Program-made: the position numbers and the translations under genes
The notes under the pieces: generated by a model
The model's input: only the letters and a program-made list of their open reading frames with translations
The model's database searches: none
Told to the model about the DNA's origin: nothing
Assembly: GCF_000597865.1 (NCBI RefSeq)
Contig: NZ_CP007453.1
Coordinates: 558,001-622,000, forward strand
DNA from: Peptoclostridium acidaminophilum DSM 3953
Lineage (GTDB): Bacteria; Bacillota; Clostridia; Peptostreptococcales; Peptostreptococcaceae
Direction of reading: 5' to 3'
DNA: 64,000 bases
Shown here: positions 18,684-29,619 of the stretch, piece after piece
How the letters are laid out: each line of letters starts with the position of its first letter
How positions within the stretch are numbered: the stretch's first letter is position 1

Positions 18684-19319
18684 CTACAGATATGCCTCGC
18701 ACCTGTATATTTTCATTCCCAGAGCCGCAAAGCGCTCCTCGTACTCAGTGGTCACATTGCCCTCAAAGCCGCTGGAGTGAAGATCGAGAGAAATATTCCT
18801 CAATCTGAAGCCGCTGTCTGAAAATTCATTGAGCGCGAACTCAAACAGCTTCTCGTTGTCGGTCTTGAAATGTATCTCGCCCTTTTGCGTGAGGATCTCC
18901 TTGTACATCTCAAGAAATCCCCGGTGGACAAGCCTTCTCTTTGAGTGGCGGTTTTTGGGCCACGGATCGCAAAAGTTTATGTATATCCTCTCAAGACTGC
19001 CGGCCTTGAAATATTCCATCAGCCTTGCGCCGTTGCCAGCAATGAACGCCACATTGTGGAGCTGCTTGTCCCGGGCGCGCTTTACAGCCCTCAGCAGGAC
19101 CTCCTCCTTGAGCTCTATTCCTATAAAGTTCACATCCGGGCAGTTTGATGCCATACCGGTTATGAACTTGCCCCTGCCCGTACCAAGCTCGACATGCAGC
19201 GGCCTTTGAGCTCCAAAGAATTCATCCCAGTCCTTGCCTATGGCCTCGTCCTCTGCAACTGCATAATCCTCATGCGCAAGCAGCATCTCCCTTGCGCCCT
19301 TTATTTTCCTGTGCCTCAT
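18684..19319 (-). CDS. trmB: tRNA (guanine-N7-)-methyltransferase
   Basis: 211 residues, class I SAM-dependent methyltransferase. Motif I is VELGTGRGKFI, and the TrmB signature is NFCDPWPKNRHSKRRLVH. It methylates G46 in the variable loop of tRNA. Length is normal. It lies 18 bases after the DUF2148 gene on the same strand, suggesting a two-gene operon. Confidence 0.95.
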   Translation of the reverse strand: MRHRKIKGAREMLLAHEDYAVAEDEAIGKDWDEFFGAQRPLHVELGTGRGKFITGMASNCPDVNFIGIELKEEVLLRAVKRARDKQLHNVAFIAGNGARLMEYFKAGSLERIYINFCDPWPKNRHSKRRLVHRGFLEMYKEILTQKGEIHFKTDNEKLFEFALNEFSDSGFRLRNISLDLHSSGFEGNVTTEYEERFAALGMKIYRCEAYL

Positions 19320-19337
19320 TTATATCTCCCTGCAACT

Positions 19338-19868
19338 TTATTTTCTGTCGAAAAACACGCTCTTTCCGCTGACAGAAAGCGGTATTCCGTATACTATCTT
19401 AACGTCCTCGTCGAATACGTTGAGCGCAAGCGCCGCCTTGCCTATGGAAAACATAACCCTGCTGTCCACTCTGCAGTCAGCCGCTACGCCCGCGGCAGAG
19501 CCAAGCGCCACCCCGAGATCATTCACGTCGAAGGTGCATATGCCTCCGCCCGCCTTGCTCTTGGCGCAGTTTTCAAATCCGCAGTAGCCGCAGTATGGAA
19601 CTCCCCTTTGTGAGAGCCTTGTGCCAAGCAGAACTACAGCCTCCGAGTCCCTGACGTTTTGCGCATCGCGCACAAAAAAGGCAACATTCTCCCTCTTCCC
19701 TATTATGTCCATCTCGTTGGCAAGCATGTCCTTTTCCTCTCCCGTCACAACCATAGCAACCAGGTTGTCCACTCCCCTGCCCTTTGGAGCCGTGCGCGCA
19801 GCCGCGCACATCCTGTTGGCAGTGTCGAGTATAGCGCTTTTTTCAGCGTCAATAGATCTGTATATCAT
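19338..19868 (-). CDS. DUF2148 ferredoxin-like domain protein
   Basis: 176 residues. The conserved core has a cysteine cluster (YCGYCGFENCAKSKAGG-x-C) expected to bind an Fe-S cluster, and a C-terminal segment DVNDLGVALGSAAGVAADCRVDSRVM typical of DUF2148. Members are widespread in anaerobes without an assigned reaction. The gene leads into trmB. Confidence 0.8.
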   Translation of the reverse strand: MIYRSIDAEKSAILDTANRMCAAARTAPKGRGVDNLVAMVVTGEEKDMLANEMDIIGKRENVAFFVRDAQNVRDSEAVVLLGTRLSQRGVPYCGYCGFENCAKSKAGGGICTFDVNDLGVALGSAAGVAADCRVDSRVMFSIGKAALALNVFDEDVKIVYGIPLSVSGKSVFFDRK

Positions 19869-20127
19869 ACCGATACCTCCTATTCACTACTATGTTATTT
19901 TATTATTTCAATTTTATGTGGCGCTGCTTCCAAACCATTCTTTTTCTCATGCTATTATACCACACAAGACGGGCCGATTCAGGCTATTGCAGCAAATTTC
20001 CGCCCGCGCCCGCCCCTGATTTTCCTTAAAATCACGTGGCCCATTCTGATTTATACCCCTTCCAATATTCACAATGCAAATTATGTAAACAATATTTCTT
20101 ATTTGTATGAACAAGGAAGCGTTAATG

Positions 20128-20136
20128 TGTTATAAT
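20128..20136 (+). promoter_or_regulatory. Extended -10 promoter of the ABC-F gene
   Basis: TGTTATAAT is a consensus extended -10 about 50 bases before the start; no good -35 is seen. The rest of the 317-base divergent gap (19869-20185) shows no further feature. Confidence 0.5.
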
Positions 20137-20179
20137 ACCTATGGTTAATAATTTAATATATTTTAGTAGAGGAAGGTAA

Positions 20180-21775
<1,596 letters not shown>

Positions 21776-21793
21776 TACAATAACTATAGAGAA

Positions 21794-21833
21794 TGCGGGC
21801 TTGTCGCGCTTAAGCGGCAGGCCCGTTTTTTCG
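21794..21833 (+). terminator. Terminator after the ABC-F gene
   Basis: GCGGGCTTGTCGC pairs with GCGGCAGGCCCG across a short loop, then T6. Confidence 0.8.
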
Positions 21834-21843
21834 TTGACCAAAT

Positions 21844-21896
21844 AAAAAAGGAAAGCTTTCAACGCTATTTATGCATTGAAAAACTTTCCTTTTTTC
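21844..21896 (-). terminator. Terminator of the nspC operon (works in both directions)
   Basis: AAAAAAGGAAAGCTTTCAA faces TTGAAAAACTTTCCTTTTTT, with T runs at both ends, between convergent genes. Confidence 0.75.
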
Positions 21897-21935
21897 TTTA
21901 TTTTTCATTAAATTAAATGCTGGCTCAAAACTGCA

Positions 21936-23072
21936 TTAAGACAGCCTGTTCATGTAGTCCTCGAAAGCGAACTGCTTGATTACCTTTATGCCTTCCTCCT
22001 CGCTGTAGAGCGCAATGGATGGCAGGTTGACGCCGTTGAACATGTTATTTTTGACCATAGTGTAGTGGGCCATGTCGCAGAACACCAGCCTGTCGCCAAT
22101 CTTTAGAGGCTCCTTGAACGAATAGTCGCCTATTATGTCACCGGCAAGACATGTGTTGCCGCCGAACCTGTAGGTGTAATCGTACTCACCCGGCATTCCG
22201 GCGCCAATTATGTTAGGCCTGTAAGGCATCTCGAGCACGTCAGGCATGTGACATGCCGCTGATGCGTCAAGTATGCCTATCTGCATGCCGTTGTCGACAA
22301 TGTCGAGCACCTCTGACACCAGATAGCCTGTATTGAGCGCTACAGCCTCGCCCGGCTCAAGATATATCTCAATTCCATACTTATCCTTGAAGTACATAAT
22401 AGAACGTATAAGCGCCTCTATGTCGTAGTCAGGCCTTGTTATGTGGTGGCCCCCGCCCATGTTGAGCCACTTCATGTTCTTGATGTAGCGCCCGAACTTT
22501 TCATCCACGACCTTTATTGTGCGCTCGAGCACGTCTGAGTTCTGCTCGCACATTGTGTGGAAGTGAAGCCCTTCGATGCCCTCGAGCTCTTCGGGTTTGA
22601 AATTCGCAAGCGTAATTCCAAGCCTCGAATTCGCATAGCAAGGATCATATATAGGCGTTGTGATTTCAGAGTATTCAGGATTCACTCTGAGCCCGCAGCC
22701 TATTTTCTTCGGATTGCTCTTAATCCTGTCCTTGAACTTGTTCCACTGGCTGAATGAGTTGAACACGATGTGATCGCTGCATTTCATCAGCTCGTCGAAT
22801 TCTCCGTCAATATACGCCGGCGCATACACGTGGACTTCCTTTCCCATCTTCTCATAGCCGAGTTTGGCTTCAAAAAGCGAGCTGGAGGTCACCCCGTGCA
22901 GGTATTCTCCCACAAGCGGATATACCGCGTGCATCGAAAATCCCTTTTGCGCAAGGAGTATCTTGCAGCCTGTCTCCTTTTGGACATAGTCAAGCACTTC
23001 CAGGTTCTTTTTAAGCAGCCTTTCGTCGACGATGTAGCACGGCGATGGCAAAGCCTTGAAATCTATTCCCAT
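21936..23072 (-). CDS. nspC: Carboxynorspermidine decarboxylase
   Basis: 378 residues, alanine-racemase-fold PLP decarboxylase. The PLP Lys lies in ILLAQKGFSMHAV and the glycine-rich phosphate region in NMGGGHHITRPDYD. FCDMAHYTMVKNNMFNG is typical of NspC. It decarboxylates carboxy(nor)spermidine, the last step of the aspartate-semialdehyde route to spermidine or norspermidine. It sits 3 bases after the dehydrogenase gene that makes its substrate, so the two form one operon. Confidence 0.92.
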   Translation of the reverse strand: MGIDFKALPSPCYIVDERLLKKNLEVLDYVQKETGCKILLAQKGFSMHAVYPLVGEYLHGVTSSSLFEAKLGYEKMGKEVHVYAPAYIDGEFDELMKCSDHIVFNSFSQWNKFKDRIKSNPKKIGCGLRVNPEYSEITTPIYDPCYANSRLGITLANFKPEELEGIEGLHFHTMCEQNSDVLERTIKVVDEKFGRYIKNMKWLNMGGGHHITRPDYDIEALIRSIMYFKDKYGIEIYLEPGEAVALNTGYLVSEVLDIVDNGMQIGILDASAACHMPDVLEMPYRPNIIGAGMPGEYDYTYRFGGNTCLAGDIIGDYSFKEPLKIGDRLVFCDMAHYTMVKNNMFNGVNLPSIALYSEEEGIKVIKQFAFEDYMNRLS

Positions 23073-23075
23073 ATT

Positions 23076-24293
23076 CTACAGTTCCTCGTCAAGAAGTGTT
23101 GGCGAGAAGCTCTCCTGCCATGGAAGGCCATGCTTGTTAAGCGCCTCCATGAATGGATCTGGATCGAACTCTTCAACGTTGAATACGCCCGGCTTCTTCC
23201 ATATGCCCTTAAGCATAAGCATAGCTCCTATCATTGCAGGCACGCCTGTTGTGTATGATATAGCCTGTGAGCCTACTTCCTCGTAGCACTTTTCGTGGTC
23301 GCAAATATTGTATACATAATATGTTCTTGGCTTTCCGTCTTTTATCCCCTGTATTATGCAGCCTATATTAGTCTTTCCCTTAGTTCTTGGTCCAAGCGAA
23401 GCCGGATCAGGAAGCACAGCCTTTAGGAAATGTATAGGGGCTATCTTTTGGCCTTCGAAATCGATAGGCTCTATAGAAGTCATCCCAACGTTCTCAAGCA
23501 CACGAAGGTGAGTCAGGTATTTTTCTGAGAAAGTCATCCAGAATCTTATTTTCTTAACTCCCTTTATGTTTATGGCAAGAGACTCTATTTCCTCGTGGTG
23601 AAGCAGGTATATATCCTTTTCTCCCAGTTCTGGGAAGTTGTAAACCTTCTTTATTTCAAGCGGCTCAGTCTCAACCCAAGCTCCGTTCTCCCAGTAGCTG
23701 CCTGGAGCAGTGATTTCACGTATGTTTATTTCCGGGTTGAAGTTAGTAGCAAAGTGATATCCGTGGTCGCCTGCATTGGCGTCTAGTATATCTATATAAT
23801 GTATTTCATCGAAATAGTGCTTTTGAGCGTATGCGCAGAATATGCTTGTAACGCCAGGGTCAAAACCGCTTCCAAGAAGACCTGTTATGCCGGCCTTTTC
23901 AAATTTCTCCCTGTATGCCCACTGCCATTTGTATTCGAATTTAGGAATCTCAGGCGGCTCGTAGTTTGCAGTGTCCAGATAGTCAACACCTGTAGCAAGG
24001 CATGCGTCCATTATTGTAAGGTCCTGATATGGAAGAGCAACGTTGATTACAATATCAGGCTTGTAGCTCTTAATCAGGTCTATTATCATATCGGTATTGT
24101 CAGCATCCAACTGGGCAGTTTCTACTTTTGTGCGCCCTCCTGCAACATTGGCTACACTTGCTTTTATGGCGTCGCATTTTGCCAAAGTTCTGCTGGCTAT
24201 ACAAATTTCCTCAAAAACGTCTGGATTCTGACAGCATTTGTGAACAACAACGTTAGCAACGCCACCAGCTCCAATAATCAAAGCTTTACCCAT
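23076..24293 (-). CDS. Carboxynorspermidine dehydrogenase (saccharopine dehydrogenase family)
   Basis: 405 residues with the NAD(P)-binding opening KALIIGAGGVANVVVHKC and a saccharopine dehydrogenase-like C-terminal domain. Its position directly before nspC identifies it as the carboxy(nor)spermidine synthase/dehydrogenase, which condenses aspartate semialdehyde with putrescine or diaminopropane and reduces the imine. Without that context it would be called saccharopine dehydrogenase. A GGAGG site precedes the ATG. Confidence 0.9.
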   Translation of the reverse strand: MGKALIIGAGGVANVVVHKCCQNPDVFEEICIASRTLAKCDAIKASVANVAGGRTKVETAQLDADNTDMIIDLIKSYKPDIVINVALPYQDLTIMDACLATGVDYLDTANYEPPEIPKFEYKWQWAYREKFEKAGITGLLGSGFDPGVTSIFCAYAQKHYFDEIHYIDILDANAGDHGYHFATNFNPEINIREITAPGSYWENGAWVETEPLEIKKVYNFPELGEKDIYLLHHEEIESLAINIKGVKKIRFWMTFSEKYLTHLRVLENVGMTSIEPIDFEGQKIAPIHFLKAVLPDPASLGPRTKGKTNIGCIIQGIKDGKPRTYYVYNICDHEKCYEEVGSQAISYTTGVPAMIGAMLMLKGIWKKPGVFNVEEFDPDPFMEALNKHGLPWQESFSPTLLDEEL

Positions 24294-24335
24294 ATCATTA
24301 CCTCCTATTATCTTTTGATAAACAACACAAATGTG

Positions 24336-24364
24336 ATTATATAGAAAATGCTCTAAATAATCAA
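24336..24364 (-). promoter_or_regulatory. Promoter of the carboxynorspermidine operon
   Basis: On the minus strand TTGATT, 17 bp, TATAAT, about 40 bases upstream of the start codon. Confidence 0.6.
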
Positions 24365-24554
24365 TACATATTGTGTAAAAACAGCGCCCGATGCAAATAT
24401 ATTTTCATCGCCTGTATACTAATGTTGACACTCTCCATGGCTAAAGCCAGGGGATTCTCAGGTGATTAAAAGCAAGTCCATTTCTGGTATGCCAGTATGA
24501 CCCTGAGTTAGGGGCTATGCCATTAGCCCGTCCTAAGCCAGTGCATGTAGCAGC

Positions 24555-25649
24555 TTAGGCTAGCGGACTGTTACCATCCGCTACAGGTGCAGATATTATG
24601 TTTCTTGCACCCAGTATGTCTCTATGAGCTGTAAATCCGCACGAGCACTTATACTTTCTGTCGACGGCATGGTTGCGAGTATTGCACGCAGGGCATGTTT
24701 GGCTTGTATATCTGGGGTCTACATATTCGACCAGGATACCTTCAAGTCGTGCCTTATACTCGATGAATTGTGCCAACCGATAGAAGCTCCACGTGTGCAG
24801 GTTCTTTTCGTTTTTACGGCTTGTTCTTGCCGTCTGGCGAATGCCAGATAGTTTCTCAAGTCGGATTACCGAAGCGTTGTTTTCTTTGGCGAAGTTAACA
24901 ATCTGGCGACTTATCTTGTGGTCTTTGTCGCGCATCCAACGCTGCTCCTTGTTGTTCATTTTCTTGATGGCACAGAGCTTTTTAGATTTGCCGAGATTCT
25001 TGCGCATGGAGCGGAACTTACGTTTGACAAACTTATTTTGACGGCCATTGCCGAAAAACCTAACCTTGCTATCTTCGGTTACAGCTACTGCAGGTATTTT
25101 CAAACCAAGGTCGACTCCGGTAACTTGACAGCCAGCGGATGGCGCTTCTTCGACTGTCACAGCTATCTGTGCGATGTACTTGCCAGACTTCTTGGTTATC
25201 CTCATCGTGCCAAGCTTACTCAACAAAAGACTAGCTTGGTAGTCAGTTATTATGGCTTTTACGATAATCCGAGTTGATTTGCCGTTATTCCAGACAGGGA
25301 ACGACATATAGCCAAGCTTCACAGCATAGTTTTGGTTGTTCCATATTGCCACTGGCTTTTTCAGCACAGGCACTTTGATTTCCTTTTGTATGGAAGCGTC
25401 TTTTTTACTGCTAGCTTTCAACGCTTTGGAGTATTTTTTGAATATGCTTTTTGCATCCTGAATGACTTGATTCTTCAGGGCGCTCGGAAGCTCGGCGTTG
25501 ACGCTCTTGGATGTGTATCTTGCATCAGCATCCTCTAGGTAACCGCTTACTATGCTATTTGCAGTATCAATATACTCTTGTAGCGTCTTATTAAGCAAAG
25601 CTCCCTGCTCCTTGGTTGGCAACAGTTTTATTTGTGCGGTTACTTGCAT
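24555..25649 (-). CDS. tnpB: TnpB RNA-guided nuclease (IS605 OrfB)
   Basis: 364 residues. The RuvC-like active site is complete: Asp180 in TGVDLGLK, Glu265 in IRLEKLSG and Asp344 in AHRDILGARN. A zinc ribbon (C319-P-A-C322 and C335-S-C337) lies between the last two. TnpB proteins are guided by an RNA from the element's right end and cut matching DNA, which helps keep the transposon. The ATG at 25649 has AGGAGGTG upstream, inside the tail of the tnpA remnant. The lack of any damage contrasts with the broken tnpA. Confidence 0.93.
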   Translation of the reverse strand: MQVTAQIKLLPTKEQGALLNKTLQEYIDTANSIVSGYLEDADARYTSKSVNAELPSALKNQVIQDAKSIFKKYSKALKASSKKDASIQKEIKVPVLKKPVAIWNNQNYAVKLGYMSFPVWNNGKSTRIIVKAIITDYQASLLLSKLGTMRITKKSGKYIAQIAVTVEEAPSAGCQVTGVDLGLKIPAVAVTEDSKVRFFGNGRQNKFVKRKFRSMRKNLGKSKKLCAIKKMNNKEQRWMRDKDHKISRQIVNFAKENNASVIRLEKLSGIRQTARTSRKNEKNLHTWSFYRLAQFIEYKARLEGILVEYVDPRYTSQTCPACNTRNHAVDRKYKCSCGFTAHRDILGARNIISAPVADGNSPLA

Positions 25650-25653
25650 GATA

Positions 25654-25836
25654 TCACCTCCTCTGAGAAGTCTTTTGGCTTTCAATGTATTGCTTGATTA
25701 CCGCTATCGGAGCACCACCGACAGTCGAAACAAAATAAGAATTAGTCCACAGCGTCGGAAGTTTAGTTGTTAGTGATGGAAACTCCTTTCTTAGTATTCT
25801 GGATGATCTACCTTTAATAGCTTTAATCAGTTTGCC
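25654..25836 (-). pseudogene. tnpA: IS200-type TnpA transposase, C-terminal remnant
   Basis: Translation gives GKLIKAIKGRSSRILRKEF, then TLWTNSYFVSTVGGAP and IKQYIESQK, the well-known end of Y1 (HUH) transposases including the nucleophile Tyr in KQYIE. An in-frame stop precedes it, and the HUH metal-binding half is absent. The remnant ends 4 bases before the tnpB start. Confidence 0.85.
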
Positions 25837-25946
25837 TTATATCCCCATATCTAAAGCCAGGGGCTTTACGGCGCTTTTACGGTAAACAAAAGCAGTCCAC
25901 AAAATATTGATACCCAATATTCCTGTTTCAAATATAATACATAAAA

Positions 25947-25988
25947 AAACAGTATCCAAAGCCTGTTTCCAAGCCCGGTATACTGTTT
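25947..25988 (-). terminator. Terminator of the gene at 26003-26527
   Basis: AAACAGTATCC pairs with GGTATACTGTTT (one bulge), followed on the minus strand by a T-rich run. Confidence 0.65.
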
Positions 25989-26002
25989 AATTCAATTGCC
26001 GC

Positions 26003-26527
26003 TTATTGAAGGGCGCTGCCGTCCTCTATTGGCGCCACTGTATACAGCGATATGCTCTTTTGCGAAAAGCTCCTGATTATGGCAGGTATCGTCTGTATTG
26101 GAACCTCCACTATGAAACCGTCCTCCGTCATCTTGACTGCCTCAGATGGTATGAACTTCCCGAGTACTTCAAGGCTCTGCCTCTCCACATCCTTGTCCCT
26201 TATTCCGCCCACTACTATGTGGAACTTCCTCAGGCTTGTCGAGTATATCTTCTCCGCTCTGCCTTCTGCTCTCTCCTGCAGCTCCAGCTCTTCTCCATTC
26301 TCGCTTTCCTCTTCTCCTGTCCTGTCAAGCATATCCAGATTGAATATCGAATGGCCCTTGTCCTCTTTCGGGACATATGACGGCTGAGCTCCATTTTTCT
26401 CTATGTATATGTCCAGAGCCCTTATCGCCTTATTTGCAAGCTTCACTATGAGTATCAGGAATATTATTGATATTATTAGTACAATCGGAAATATTATGAT
26501 GCTTATGAACGGAAATACAGAATTCAA
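26003..26527 (-). CDS. Membrane-anchored protein of unknown function
   Basis: 174 residues, not recognised. One strong N-terminal membrane span (residues 5-32, FISIIIFPIVLIISIIFLIL), an acidic linker (EEESENGEELELQERAEG), and a small soluble domain (about 100-174) with a beta-alpha-beta look (RKFHIVVGGIRDKDVE, DGFIVEVPIQTIPAIIRSF). The start is TTG at 26527 with a GGGGGG site upstream. No operon partner. Confidence 0.7.
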   Translation of the reverse strand: MNSVFPFISIIIFPIVLIISIIFLILIVKLANKAIRALDIYIEKNGAQPSYVPKEDKGHSIFNLDMLDRTGEEESENGEELELQERAEGRAEKIYSTSLRKFHIVVGGIRDKDVERQSLEVLGKFIPSEAVKMTEDGFIVEVPIQTIPAIIRSFSQKSISLYTVAPIEDGSALQ

Positions 26528-26734
26528 AAAATCATCCCCCCTGGTTCGGTAATATGTAGCTGCCTATAATTCTTACAGGCTCTATAACTTGATAATACTA
26601 TATATACGTGTGCTTGGCCATATTATTGTCCCTGTTTGAGCTCAGTCATCTATATTTTTGAGTTTTCAGCATCAATATTGGAAATAATATATGTATATAG
26701 TGGAACAGCAAATCATTTCCGAGGAGTGATATAT

Positions 26735-27364
26735 ATGATGTACAATGATAGATCCCATGCCGGCAGACTGCTCGCAGAGAAGCTGCTTGAGTACGAGGGA
26801 GAAGACACGGTGGTATACGCCCTTCCTCGAGGAGGAGTCGTTCTAGGCTATGAGGTTGCAAAACTGCTGGGCTGCCCGCTCGATCTTGTAGTCACCCGAA
26901 AAATAGGACACCCGTTCTCGCCCGAATACGCCATATGCGCGGTCTCGGAGAACGCTCCGGCCATATGCAACGAGCATGAAACCAGGAAGATGGAAAAACA
27001 CTGGCTCGAATACGAAATATCAAAGCAAAGAAAGGAAATACAGCGAAGGAAAAGCACTTATCCAGCTCCATGGATATCTCCCGAGGGCAAGACTGCCATA
27101 ATAATAGACGACGGCATAGCCACGGGGCTTACTATACAATCGGCCATAGAGGAGATCAGGCTGCAAAAGCCAAAGCTTCTGATAGCTGCCGTTCCCGTCT
27201 CCCCAGATGACACAGCCGCCAAGCTTTCAAAAATGGTAGACCGCCTTGTGTGCCTCGACATACCTGCGTACTACCTGGGCGCCGTGGGCTCGTACTACTA
27301 CGACTTCCGCCAGGTGAGCGACTCGGAGGTCATAGAGCTCCTGAGGCTTGCAAACAAGAAATAG
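26735..27364 (+). CDS. Phosphoribosyltransferase-domain protein
   Basis: 209 residues. The PRPP-binding loop is AIIIDDGIATGLT, and the N-terminal YALPRGGVVLGYEVAKLLG with VVTRKIGHPFSPEYAICAV marks the family of predicted phosphoribosyltransferases often annotated together with dienelactone-hydrolase-like proteins. The real substrate is unknown. The double ATG at 26735/26738 has GAGGAG upstream. Confidence 0.85.
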   Translation: MMYNDRSHAGRLLAEKLLEYEGEDTVVYALPRGGVVLGYEVAKLLGCPLDLVVTRKIGHPFSPEYAICAVSENAPAICNEHETRKMEKHWLEYEISKQRKEIQRRKSTYPAPWISPEGKTAIIIDDGIATGLTIQSAIEEIRLQKPKLLIAAVPVSPDDTAAKLSKMVDRLVCLDIPAYYLGAVGSYYYDFRQVSDSEVIELLRLANKK

Positions 27365-27420
27365 GCACAAGTGAAAACCGCTCCTTGTTATAATATTATA
27401 ATTGGCTTTTCATGCCATAC

Positions 27421-28089
27421 CTATTTTCTTATATACTTTGCCGCCTTGACCATGCTGTCCCTGGGCGCCACAATGAACACCTGGTTTGAGGAATATAGCC
27501 TGGCCTCACCGCGCGGTATCACAAGCTTGTCGCCCTCAACGTCGTATATGCCGGCTATGACGCAATCCTTCGGAAAGCTGCTGTCTAGTGCTATCTCCTG
27601 CACAGTCTTTCCGGAACATGCAGCCACTATGGGCACGGCCACTATGGAAATCTCCGCCTTACCCTCGCCCAGTGATGCCAAACGCCTGATGTCGGGCTGT
27701 TTTATGTCCATAACGAATTTGTCGACTAGCATGTCTATCCCAGAGACTATGTTTGTAGCACCAGCCACCTTGTAAGCGTGCTCATACTCAGGGTTGCTCA
27801 TTCTGGCAAATACCTCCCTGGCTCCAAGATCCCTTGCCAGCAAGGCAAATACGAGGTTTGTCGCGTCATTCCTCATGGCCGCTATTGCTATGTCACACTT
27901 TTCCATGCCTGCATCCCTTAGCGTCTCAATCTTTGAAGTGTCGCCGCATATGCTTATTATCCCGTAAGTTGAGTATATCTTTTCGCAAAGCTCGCGGTCA
28001 CTGTCAATAACAACAACGCTGTGCTCCCTTGACAGCTGAGCCGCTATGCTCGAACCCACTATCCCCCCGCCTGCAATTACAATATACAT
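27421..28089 (-). CDS. trkA: Trk/Ktr potassium uptake regulatory subunit
   Basis: 222 residues: an RCK_N Rossmann domain with GGGIVGSSIAAQLS and the acidic VVIDSD at the end of strand 2, then an RCK_C (TrkA_C) domain. It binds NAD(H) or ATP and gates the partner channel in the cytoplasm. It follows the trkH gene by 17 bases, so the two form an operon. Confidence 0.92.
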   Translation of the reverse strand: MYIVIAGGGIVGSSIAAQLSREHSVVVIDSDRELCEKIYSTYGIISICGDTSKIETLRDAGMEKCDIAIAAMRNDATNLVFALLARDLGAREVFARMSNPEYEHAYKVAGATNIVSGIDMLVDKFVMDIKQPDIRRLASLGEGKAEISIVAVPIVAACSGKTVQEIALDSSFPKDCVIAGIYDVEGDKLVIPRGEARLYSSNQVFIVAPRDSMVKAAKYIRK

Positions 28090-28106
28090 TAAACCCTCCT
28101 TGCAAA

Positions 28107-29594
28107 CTAAAATCTGTACTTCATAGAAACAAGTATGAATATCGGCAAAATCTCTAGCCTTCCTGAAATCATACCCAGTATGTAAGTGAGCTTGATTACA
28201 GGAGATAGCGAGGCCATCTTCTCCACCCCAAAGTACATCGGCCCCATGTTGCTCACGGCAGACAGCATTCCCGAAATCGACTCGACCATATTCAGGTCCG
28301 AAAAAAAGCTGGTCAGAAGAGAACCTGCAAATATCATCCCTATCCAGCCGAAAAGTATGGCCGAAACCCTGAATATCTCATCCGCGCCGACAGGAAGCTT
28401 GTCAATCGTGACGGGAAGCACCGCCCCTCTTGGCATGGCAATCTTTTTTATTTCCCTCGTGAAAAGCTTGCCGAGTATTGAAAGCCTGACAACCTTGAGA
28501 CCGCCCGAGGTCGAGCCCACGCAGCCCCCAACCAGCATAAGCACAAGAAATAGCTGCTTGGCTCCATATCCGAAATAGCTCGAGCCTATGTATTCGGTCG
28601 AAAAACCAGTTGAGGTTATAAGCGAAACAACCTGGAAGAGGGCTTTTCTGAATATTTCCTCAAAGCCTGCTCCTGCCGGTCTTACCACAAATGCGGACTC
28701 GATGAATATTACAAGGGTGAAGAGTGCGATCATCACCGCATACAGGTTGAACTCGTGGTTTTTTGCATATTCCCCTTCCCCGCTGGCGAAGAGCTTGTAA
28801 TGCAAAAGGAAGTTTATTCCGCTTATAAACATGAAAAAAGTTATTATGTATTCTACGGCTTTGAAATCCACGCCCTCAATCATACTAAACTGGTTCACGC
28901 TCTGGTCGTACGGCGAGAAACCCCCGGTTGCTATTGTCGTGAGGCTGTGGAGTATACTGTCGAACACTGACACCCCGAAAAGTGGGAGTATCATGGCAAG
29001 CGCCACCGTAAGGCCCACATATATGGTCCACAGAATTCTTACCGTGCTGTACACATTGGGCACAGGCCTCGAATACCTGGTCTTGTGGCTTTCAGCATCG
29101 AAAAGGCGCCAAAGGTCAGACTCGCTTTTATATGTTATGAGCAGGAAGAACATAAGAATACCAATGCCACCCACCCATTGAGTCAGACACCGCCATACAA
29201 GTATCCCCTTCGGCATACTCTCAAGTCCTGTAAGAACCGTAGCCCCCGTCGTAGTAAAGCCGCTTGCCGATTCAAACAAAGCATCGATAAAGCCCTTGTC
29301 GAGCGCCAACATGTACGGCGCTGCGCCCACAACCGATGCTGCAAGCCATCCAAAGAAACAAAGGAGCATGCTCGATGCTATGTCAAGCTTCACATGGGAT
29401 CGCCTTGTGATAGCATAGCCAGCGCCTCCCGCTGCAAACGATACGAGCGAAGGCAGTCCGAAAGCAACCTCAGAGCCCATCTCCCCATAGTAGAAGGACG
29501 CAGCTAGCGGCAGCAAGAGAATTATTCCCATAGTTATCACCAGCAGGCTTATTATTTTTGTAACCTCCATGAATTTAAGACTCTTTGCCATCAC
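28107..29594 (-). CDS. trkH: Trk/Ktr potassium transporter membrane subunit
   Basis: 495 residues with four pore-like repeats, for example SASGFTTTGATVL, TTIATGGFSPYDQS, LITSTGFSTEY and LSAVSNMGPMYFG, the selectivity-filter loops of the TrkH/KtrB family. It moves K+ (often with Na+ or H+) across the inner membrane under control of the adjacent TrkA. Confidence 0.93.
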   Translation of the reverse strand: MMAKSLKFMEVTKIISLLVITMGIILLLPLAASFYYGEMGSEVAFGLPSLVSFAAGGAGYAITRRSHVKLDIASSMLLCFFGWLAASVVGAAPYMLALDKGFIDALFESASGFTTTGATVLTGLESMPKGILVWRCLTQWVGGIGILMFFLLITYKSESDLWRLFDAESHKTRYSRPVPNVYSTVRILWTIYVGLTVALAMILPLFGVSVFDSILHSLTTIATGGFSPYDQSVNQFSMIEGVDFKAVEYIITFFMFISGINFLLHYKLFASGEGEYAKNHEFNLYAVMIALFTLVIFIESAFVVRPAGAGFEEIFRKALFQVVSLITSTGFSTEYIGSSYFGYGAKQLFLVLMLVGGCVGSTSGGLKVVRLSILGKLFTREIKKIAMPRGAVLPVTIDKLPVGADEIFRVSAILFGWIGMIFAGSLLTSFFSDLNMVESISGMLSAVSNMGPMYFGVEKMASLSPVIKLTYILGMISGRLEILPIFILVSMKYRF

Positions 29595-29619
29595 AATCTC
29601 CCAACAACATTAAGTATTA

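Larger units (their letters stand above)
24426..25870 (-). mobile_element. IS200/IS605-type element with degenerate tnpA
   Basis: The element is framed by related subterminal sequences with CTAAAGCCAGGGG: at 24440-24452 following CTCCATGG, and at 25850-25863 following CCCCATAT. Both can fold into short hairpins, as IS605-family ends do. It holds a complete tnpB and only the last 60 codons of tnpA, so it should not be able to move by itself. End positions are approximate. Confidence 0.75.

Noticed and set aside
29085-29507. Plus-strand open frame opposite trkH
   Set aside because: A shadow of the trkH coding sequence, rich in residues typical of reversed membrane-protein codons.
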